64,000 bases of DNA, taken from contig CAKNLK010000014.1 in the NCBI GenBank assembly GCA_930989535.1, forward strand, positions 1-64,000, in the 5' to 3' direction. Origin of the DNA: an uncultured Clostridia bacterium (GTDB lineage: Bacteria; Bacillota; Clostridia; Christensenellales; Borkfalkiaceae). Each line of letters starts with the position of its first letter. The first letter of the stretch is position 1. The translations under genes and the position numbers were made by a program. The notes below the pieces were generated by a model. The model made no database searches and was not told the origin of the DNA. It saw only the letters and a list, made by a program, of their open reading frames with translations. Shown here piece after piece: positions 58,295 through 64,000 of this stretch.

Positions 58295-59095
58295 TTACTT
58301 ATTCCCCGAACTGCGCTTAAAAGCGCGGTAGAAGCTGGAAATGCTTTTGAATCCGCAGCGGGAGGCAAGTTCCAACGTGGAAACGTTTTTATATTCCGGC
58401 TGCGCCTGCATTGCGATGACTTTTTGAACGCGTATGTCGTTAATGAAATTGCGAAGGTCGATTTTAACGTGTTTGCTGATCAGGTGGCTCAGCGTCATGG
58501 GGCTGTATCCGAAGTGTTCGGCGAGCGATTCAAGCGAGATTTCGTTTGCAGAGTTGTCGTAGATATACTGAATGATGTCCGCAATCACAAAGTCTGCGGA
58601 TTTTTTTTGCGGGTCGGGGCGTTCCGATGTTCCGTAGGCGGAAACGAGCATATGCAGGATCATACTCGTATGGGCAAACGCTTCCAGCGGCGCGAAATCG
58701 CTTTTCCGGTTCCCGTATTTTTCAATATAGGCGAACAACTCCCGGTTGGCATTTTTGTCGTTCAAAAATGCAGGGACGCTTTGGTTCGGATAAAGCTGGC
58801 GGAAAGGCTGCAGATACTGTTCCCCGAACAGGACGAAGGCGATTTCGGCTTTTTCGTCGCACAAATAGCTGTGTACCTGCAGGCTGTTGATAAACACGGC
58901 GTCGCCCGGCGTTAAAGGGTACTCGTTTTTTCCGACGGAAACGCGAACACTGCCCCCGTATACGCAGTATAATTCGGGGTTTCGGTGAAAATGCGCGTAG
59001 TACCCGTCCGACAGATATTTTTCGATATGGAAATAATCGGGGCGGTCGCGCGATGTTTCCAACTGAAATTGCAGGTATTTTCTGTTTTCTTTCAT
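58295..59095 (-). CDS. AraC-family transcriptional regulator, locus D
   Basis: 266 aa. Cupin-type sensor at ~20-100 (DGYYAHFHRNPELYCVYGGSVRVSVG, LTPGDAVFINSLQVHSYL) and two C-terminal helix-turn-helices (ISLESLAEHFGYSPMTLSHLISKH; STLELASRCGFKSISSFYRAFKRSSG). Divergent from the locus A and B AraC proteins. It is transcribed away from the locus D transporter across a 238-nt shared control region, the usual arrangement for a dedicated regulator. The ribosome site (GGAAC) is weak. Confidence 0.92.
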   Translation of the reverse strand: MKENRKYLQFQLETSRDRPDYFHIEKYLSDGYYAHFHRNPELYCVYGGSVRVSVGKNEYPLTPGDAVFINSLQVHSYLCDEKAEIAFVLFGEQYLQPFRQLYPNQSVPAFLNDKNANRELFAYIEKYGNRKSDFAPLEAFAHTSMILHMLVSAYGTSERPDPQKKSADFVIADIIQYIYDNSANEISLESLAEHFGYSPMTLSHLISKHVKIDLRNFINDIRVQKVIAMQAQPEYKNVSTLELASRCGFKSISSFYRAFKRSSGNK

Positions 59096-59193
59096 AGTTC
59101 CATTTTAACACGGAAATATCGGAAAATCAATACTTTAAAAAATAAAACAGGCTGAAAAAGTATACTTTTGACAGTTTATTGACTATATGTGCG

Positions 59194-59222
59194 TTGAATT
59201 TATATTTTTGATATGTTACACT
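59194..59222 (+). promoter_or_regulatory. probable SigA-type promoter of locus D
   Basis: TTGAAT (59194-59199), 17-nt spacer, TACACT (59217-59222). Two further TTGAC sequences just upstream lack a -10, so the true start is uncertain. Confidence 0.45.
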
Positions 59223-59255
59223 TATATTACTAAAATTATCGAACAACCGCGGCTG

Positions 59256-59278
59256 TTCTCGTTACAGCGTAACGAGAA
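59256..59278 (+). promoter_or_regulatory. 10-bp inverted repeat in the locus D leader
   Basis: TTCTCGTTAC (59256-59265) and GTAACGAGAA (59269-59278) flank AGC. It lies between the predicted promoter and the binding-protein gene, and could be an operator or an mRNA hairpin. Confidence 0.5.
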
Positions 59279-59333
59279 TGTTTAATCGCAAAAATCGGTT
59301 CGCGATGCGGGTGTTCGAAAGCGGAGGGTTGTG

Positions 59334-61088
59334 ATGAGAACGGTCAAAAAGATCATGATTCTGCTGCTCGCCTGTTTGCTTGCATTCGGTGCTTTGACTG
59401 CATGCAAAAGCGCGGAGGAGCAGGAGGATGAAGGGCGCAGGGAACAGGCGAGGGTGCGCTTAACCTTTCTTACCCCGCTGAACGCGATCAACGAAGACAC
59501 CATGCAGCAGACGGTTTATGCGTTCAATGCGGCGTATGAAGGGAAGATTCACGTCACGCTCGTGGACGACGTCGGCGATACGGCGCTGACGCAGCTGGGC
59601 GCGCAGAACGAGGCGCCGGATATCGTTTCATTGGGAGAAAAACAGTTCAAAACGGCGGTAGACTCAAAGTACCTTGCCGCGCTGGACGAGTATGCCGAGG
59701 CGTCGGAGTCTGTGGATTTGAACGACATCTGGGCAAGCTCGGTCGATCGTTTCCGTTATGACAGCGAAAGCGGAAAAACGGGCGAAGGCTCGCCCTTGTA
59801 TGCGCTTCCTGCCGAAAACAATCCTGTCGTCGTCTATTATAACGTCGATTGGTTCGAGAGGGAAGGCATCAACATCATCTCGATCGCGGAAGACGAATTG
59901 CCCGACGGGTATCTGCCGCACGGGTACTACGAGTATACGGACGATAACAAGCCTGCGGGCGCGGAATGGACGAAAACCGGGAACGTATACCGCGTATTCA
60001 ACAATCAGATCCCGATGAATTGGGACGAGGTCATGCAGCTCGGCAAGATTTTTAGCGACATTTCCGACAACAACCCGAACAATAAATACGGGTTCATGTC
60101 CGAATGGTGGTTCTCGTGGGGCTGGTCGGTCGGGGGCGACTGCATCCAGCTCGGCTTTACGGACGGCGTGAACAGCCAGGCGGGCAGCGTACAGGCGGAT
60201 AAATACGGATTTTCGCTCAACGACCAGGGCAAAAATATCCTTGTAACGAAGGATACGACCGTCAACGGAACGCCGTACAGCGCGGGCGACATCCTTTCCT
60301 ATAAAGACAGAACGTACGTCGAGGCACATGCAAGCGATGCGGAAATTTCCGCGCTGCTCGCCGACGACACGCTCTATGATGAGTTGCCTTCGACGCGCGA
60401 GGCATTTGAGGCGTTCCTGAATATTTCCATGACGACCGGCACGCGCGTTGCGCCCAAGCCGAGCGAACTGTCCGGCACCGACTACAACGCGATGTTCGGC
60501 AATGAACAAATCGCGATGCTCGCGCAGGATACCTTTGCATCGTATACGCTCGGCGACTATGCGGAAGGGTACTTCGAATGGGACATCGCGCCCATGCCGC
60601 AATACAGGGAATACAATGCGGACGGAACGCTGAAAACGGTGAACGGTACGGCGGTTACGGGCAAAAAAGCGACGCACAGCGTACTTTCGTGCTATGCGGT
60701 TTCCGCCTATTCCTCGCATAAAGAAGAGGCGTGGACGTTTATCGAATACTTGCTGAGCGACGCCGTGCAGGAAGAGATCGCCGACCTCGGTTCCCCCGCG
60801 GGCGTTCCCACCGTTATCAGCGTGGCAAACAGCGACGCCTATCTGAATACGGACGCGCCGAACACGCCCGCGAACAAGGCGGTGCTTCTGGCAGCGGCGG
60901 GCTACGCAATGCCGGGCGACTGGTCTTACCTTGAAACGGATATGTGGATCAACCAGTGGCAGGGCAGGCTGAACGAATCGGGCGGCGTGCGCGACGGCAA
61001 GCTCTCCATGGATGATTTCTTCGCAGAAGTGACGGGCAGGACGAACAACGCGCTTGCGTCTTTGCACGCGTATAAACTCGGCGACTGA
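59334..61088 (+). CDS. ABC transporter substrate-binding lipoprotein, locus D
   Basis: 584 aa from the ATG at 59334 (GGAGGG 5 nt upstream; the GTG directly before it is too close). Lipobox LTAC at ~21-24. Larger than common CUT1 binding proteins (~430 aa): extra segments follow NPVVVYYNVDWFEREGINI (DDNKPAGAEWTKTG; a ~70-residue stretch SVQADKYGFSLNDQGKNILVTKDTTVNG). SSHKEEAWTFIEYLLSDAVQEEI near the C-terminus confirms the family. Carbohydrate import together with the next two genes. Confidence 0.92.
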   Translation: MRTVKKIMILLLACLLAFGALTACKSAEEQEDEGRREQARVRLTFLTPLNAINEDTMQQTVYAFNAAYEGKIHVTLVDDVGDTALTQLGAQNEAPDIVSLGEKQFKTAVDSKYLAALDEYAEASESVDLNDIWASSVDRFRYDSESGKTGEGSPLYALPAENNPVVVYYNVDWFEREGINIISIAEDELPDGYLPHGYYEYTDDNKPAGAEWTKTGNVYRVFNNQIPMNWDEVMQLGKIFSDISDNNPNNKYGFMSEWWFSWGWSVGGDCIQLGFTDGVNSQAGSVQADKYGFSLNDQGKNILVTKDTTVNGTPYSAGDILSYKDRTYVEAHASDAEISALLADDTLYDELPSTREAFEAFLNISMTTGTRVAPKPSELSGTDYNAMFGNEQIAMLAQDTFASYTLGDYAEGYFEWDIAPMPQYREYNADGTLKTVNGTAVTGKKATHSVLSCYAVSAYSSHKEEAWTFIEYLLSDAVQEEIADLGSPAGVPTVISVANSDAYLNTDAPNTPANKAVLLAAAGYAMPGDWSYLETDMWINQWQGRLNESGGVRDGKLSMDDFFAEVTGRTNNALASLHAYKLGD

Positions 61089-61098
61089 GGAGGGAATT

Positions 61099-62103
61099 AT
61101 GAGCAGGGATGAAACTGCCGTCATTCAGTCTGCAGAGGAACGGGCGGAGCGCGGCGCGGCAACGCAACTCCGCCCGCCCAAAAAGCGCGGCTACGGTTGG
61201 AAAGAGGAGGTTTACGGCACGGTATTCGCCTCCCTTCCGCTGATCGGTTTTTTGCTCTTTTCGGTCGTGCCGGTGGGCATTGCGCTCGCAACGATGTTCT
61301 GCGATATGGACGGCATGAATATTTCCACCATCCGCTGGAACAATTTCGCAAATTTCGGCAAGGCGTTTGCCGACGCCGCGTTCTGGCGCTCTCTGCTCGT
61401 CGGGCTGGAAATGACTGTTGCGCACATTGTGGGGCTGCTCGTTTCGATCGTCGTGGCGGCGATCCTTTCGCAGAAGATCAAGGGAGGGAAACTGTTCACC
61501 ATCTTTTTCTTTATCCCTTACGTCTGTTCTTCGGCGGCAATTTCCATTATGTGGGTACAGATCTTCAAGCCGGCGGGCGGCGTGCTGAATACGCTTTTGC
61601 AGGGGATGGGTGTTGCGAATCCGCCCGATTGGTTCCGCGATGCAACATGGTTCCCGTGGATGCTGGTCGTCACCATTGCCTGGAAGGCGCCCGGCTACGG
61701 TATCCTCATGGTGCAGGCGGCGTTGGCGAATGTCAACGAATCCATTTACGAGGCGGCAAAGATGGACGGAGCGAGCAAATTCCGTCAGTTTTTCTCGGTC
61801 ACGTTCCCCGCGATCAGCCCGACGCTGTTTTTCCTGTTGGCGATGGGGCTTCTGAACGGTTTGCAGACGTTCGACATTGCGCAGATTTTTGCGCAGAAAA
61901 CGTCGGGGTATGTGACCGGAGCCGCCGGGCCCGGCGATGCGGGGCTCACTTCCGTGTTCCATATCTATAATACGATGAATAACCCCGGAGCGGGCGGAAT
62001 GCCTGTGGCGTCCGTCCTCAGCCTGCTCCTGTTTGTGGTGATCAGCCTGGTGCTGGCGCTCAACAAACGGCTTTCCAAACTGTGGGTGAGTTATGACTAC
62101 TGA
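61099..62103 (+). CDS. ABC sugar permease, MalF/UgpA type, locus D
   Basis: 334 aa from the ATG at 61099 (GAGGAGGG upstream). A ~48-residue charged N-terminus, then six membrane segments. EAA loop: SIYEAAKMDGASKFRQFFSVTFPAISP. The last periplasmic loop (TSGYVTGAAGPGDAGLTSVFHIYNTM) is slightly long. It lies 10 nt after the binding-protein stop. Confidence 0.93.
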   Translation: MSRDETAVIQSAEERAERGAATQLRPPKKRGYGWKEEVYGTVFASLPLIGFLLFSVVPVGIALATMFCDMDGMNISTIRWNNFANFGKAFADAAFWRSLLVGLEMTVAHIVGLLVSIVVAAILSQKIKGGKLFTIFFFIPYVCSSAAISIMWVQIFKPAGGVLNTLLQGMGVANPPDWFRDATWFPWMLVVTIAWKAPGYGILMVQAALANVNESIYEAAKMDGASKFRQFFSVTFPAISPTLFFLLAMGLLNGLQTFDIAQIFAQKTSGYVTGAAGPGDAGLTSVFHIYNTMNNPGAGGMPVASVLSLLLFVVISLVLALNKRLSKLWVSYDY

Positions 62104-62119
62104 TAGGAAGGGAAATTCC

Positions 62120-63013
62120 ATGGCTGTTTCGCCCGCATTTCCGCAGGGCGGAAGAAAACGGAAGAACCGCGTAAAAGAGGACACGGGTTCGATCGTTTTC
62201 AAAATCGTCGCATACATATTGCTCGTATTCGGGCTGGTGCTGGTCGTCGTGCCGTTTTTCATCATCGTGTCGACTTCTCTGCAGGACAGGAACGTAAACG
62301 TGTTTTCCTGGTGGCCGGAAAGGTCGAGCTGGGACGCATATGAACTGGTATTTACTTCGGAGCGGAGCAACATCCTCGTCGGATTTCTGAATACGATGTG
62401 GATCGTCGTCCCGTCCATGCTGGTCAGTTTATTCGTGTCCGGCCTTGCGGCGTTCGCGTACGCAAAGCTGCATTTCCGCGCGAAGAAGATCATGTACGCG
62501 GTTACGATCGCCACAATGAGCATCCCCGGCACGGTGCTGATGATGCCGAGCTATCTGTGGTACAGCATCATCGGTTGGGCGCAGAGTCCGCTTCCCCTCA
62601 TTATCCCCGGCTGTTTCGGCAGCGCGGCGGCGGTGTTTTTCTTCACGCAGTATTTTTCGGGGATACCGCAGTCGCTCGTAGAGGCGGGGCAGATGGACGG
62701 CATGAGCTTTCTGCGCTGCTATATAACGGTCATGATCCCGCTTGCCGTTCCCGCGTTCGTGGGGCAGGGCATCCTCGCCTTTGTCGGGGGATATAACGAT
62801 TATATGGGGCCGCTGCTCTATCTCAGCCGCACAGACGTCAAAACGCTCGCGTTCATGCTCGTGGAGTTGCAGAGCTACTACGGCGGGCAGAGAAATTCGG
62901 ATGCGATCAGCTGTGCCGGCGCGGTCGTCGCGCTGATCCCGATCATCGTTTTGTACCTTGCCGGGCATAAGTTCTTTGTCGGCGGTCTGACGGCGGGCGG
63001 CGTCAAGGAGTAA
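62120..63013 (+). CDS. ABC sugar permease, MalG/UgpE type (normal length), locus D
   Basis: 297 aa from the ATG at 62120, favoured by AGGAAGGG 8 nt upstream; an in-frame ATG at 62093 overlaps the previous gene by 11 nt. Six membrane segments with a normal-length loop after the first (DRNVNVFSWWPERSSWDAYELVF). The EAA region reads SLVEAGQMDGMSFLRCYITVMIPL, with the EAA alanines replaced by EAG, as in some MalG proteins. Confidence 0.92.
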   Translation: MAVSPAFPQGGRKRKNRVKEDTGSIVFKIVAYILLVFGLVLVVVPFFIIVSTSLQDRNVNVFSWWPERSSWDAYELVFTSERSNILVGFLNTMWIVVPSMLVSLFVSGLAAFAYAKLHFRAKKIMYAVTIATMSIPGTVLMMPSYLWYSIIGWAQSPLPLIIPGCFGSAAAVFFFTQYFSGIPQSLVEAGQMDGMSFLRCYITVMIPLAVPAFVGQGILAFVGGYNDYMGPLLYLSRTDVKTLAFMLVELQSYYGGQRNSDAISCAGAVVALIPIIVLYLAGHKFFVGGLTAGGVKE

Positions 63014-63073
63014 AGACCCGTCTTTCGGGTTGAGCAGAAAACGGTCTTTTCAGACTGTAAAAAGGAGGAAATC

Positions 63074-64000
63074 ATGAGGAAAAAATTAGTTGCCGTGGCG
63101 GCGGGGCTGCTGTCGCTCGCGTTTGCGTTTGCGGGGTGCTCGCAGGAGCTTCCCGAAGGGCAAACGGAGGGCGCTCTCGCGCTGCCGTACGACGATATGA
63201 TCAATGCGGAAGGGGAATACGACGAAAGCCTGTTCTACCGCAACGAACTGGAAACGGAATGCGCCGACCCCGGCGTCATCTATGTAAGCGAAGAGGAGAG
63301 CGGCGAGTACGGCGGCTGGTACTATATGTATGCCACCACCGATTACACGGGCTGGGCGCGCTTTTACGATTGCTGGCGGAGCAAAGACCTCGTCAATTGG
63401 GAAAACATGACCGAAACGACGGGCGTCCGCGCGTTTGAGCCTTCCTCCGACCACTACGGATTCGAGAGCCTTTGGGCGCCTGAGGTCGTCTATGACGGGG
63501 AGGACGGAAAATTTTATATGTTCTACTCCTGCAATGTGCCCGGCTCCGAAGTGCAGAACTACCTGAACGGGCGCGCCGTACAGACGGAGGCGGCGTGGAA
63601 CAGCAACCATGCCATGCCTCTGTTGGGGCTTGCCGTTTCCGAATGCCCGTGGGGGCCGTTCGAGCCGTACGATTACGACGCGGACGACAGCGCCGCGCGT
63701 TCCAACGTAACGGGCCGTTCGGGAGAAAAGTCCGCCGCGGCGACGCCCCTCTTTGACAACGACAAGATGATGGAACAGGCGCGGAAGGTATTTGCCGAAA
63801 TACAGGAAGCGCGCGTAGAGAGCGGTTACGAATATTGGTATGCGGAGTATATCGCGGAGGGCGCGACGGAAGAGGACGCGAAAACGCGCGCCGAGTACAT
63901 GGTTTCGCAGGAGCCGTATTCTTACAGCGATCCCGACCACGGCCACGCCTATTTCTGCGACATTGACCCCTCCCCGTACATTGCGCCCGACGGTACAAAG
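63074..64000 (+). CDS. GH43-like lipoprotein, 3' end beyond the window
   Basis: 309 residues visible; the frame runs off the right edge. AAAGGAGGAA precedes the ATG. Lipobox FAGC at ~20-23 puts it on the cell surface. ECADPGVIYVSEEE, WYYMYATTDY, SKDLVNWEN, LWAPEVVYDGEDGKFYMFYS and DIDPSPYIAPDGTK match the blades of five-bladed propeller glycosidases of the GH43/GH32 clans (the ADPG aspartate is the likely base). A ~75-residue insertion separates PWGPFEPYDYD from DIDPSPYIA. GH43 enzymes act on arabinan, xylan and related side chains. It is the fourth gene of locus D. Confidence 0.85.
   Translation, partial: MRKKLVAVAAGLLSLAFAFAGCSQELPEGQTEGALALPYDDMINAEGEYDESLFYRNELETECADPGVIYVSEEESGEYGGWYYMYATTDYTGWARFYDCWRSKDLVNWENMTETTGVRAFEPSSDHYGFESLWAPEVVYDGEDGKFYMFYSCNVPGSEVQNYLNGRAVQTEAAWNSNHAMPLLGLAVSECPWGPFEPYDYDADDSAARSNVTGRSGEKSAAATPLFDNDKMMEQARKVFAEIQEARVESGYEYWYAEYIAEGATEEDAKTRAEYMVSQEPYSYSDPDHGHAYFCDIDPSPYIAPDGTK

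Overview
The window looks like a chromosomal segment of a carbohydrate-degrading member of the Bacillota (class Clostridia, probably an uncultured gut lineage). The reasons are: consensus SigA-type promoters (TTGACA-17-TATAAT); strong Shine-Dalgarno sites; lipoprotein substrate-binding proteins; AraC and LacI regulators; an SLH-like domain; QueT under a preQ1-I-type riboswitch; and the Firmicutes order decarboxylase-tmk-holB-ricT. No rRNA, CRISPR array, complete transposon or phage was seen.

Layout. 1-10920: a possible IS200/IS605-like end, a six-hairpin glycosidase, an AraC remnant beside a hairpin-rich element, a leftward three-gene operon (membrane protein, 2-keto-3-deoxygluconate kinase, 2-hydroxyacid dehydrogenase), a small gene that joins two truncated domains, a large glycosidase and an AraC regulator. 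11135-23514 (locus A): binding protein, two permeases, two Big2/lectin-like surface proteins, a secreted beta-helix protein, a small anchored protein and a GH78-like rhamnosidase. 24128-36450 (locus B): three WbsX/GH99-like proteins around a second, paralogous transporter, a 1021-residue surface protein and an AraC regulator. 36691-46520 (locus C): LacI regulator, a surface protein of five tandem repeats, a lipoprotein six-hairpin glycosidase and a third transporter. 46728-58053: mostly core genes, namely a Crp/Fnr regulator, queT, a CoiA-like nuclease, an Lrp/aminotransferase pair, greA, decarboxylase, tmk, holB, ricT, ferredoxin and tRNA-Ala. 58295-64000 (locus D): AraC regulator, a fourth transporter and a GH43-like lipoprotein cut by the window end.

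How it works together (inference). Loci A to D resemble Gram-positive polysaccharide-utilisation loci. Surface-anchored lectin/Big2 proteins and secreted or lipid-anchored hydrolases would process a glycan outside the cell. CUT1-type ABC importers take up the oligosaccharides, and cytoplasmic GH78-, WbsX- and six-hairpin-type enzymes finish the job. Rhamnosidase-like enzymes, KDG kinase, a pectate-lyase-like beta-helix and a GH43-like protein together point to pectic or other uronic-acid and rhamnose-containing glycans. No importer has a linked ATPase gene, so a shared MsiK/UgpC-type ATPase elsewhere is expected.

The most unusual features are: MalG-type permeases of loci A and B that carry a roughly 140-160-residue extracytoplasmic insertion; a Gly-Gly-Cys plus membrane segment plus Lys/Arg C-terminus shared by three otherwise different surface proteins; and several leader hairpins, including two mutually exclusive stems upstream of the locus C structural genes.
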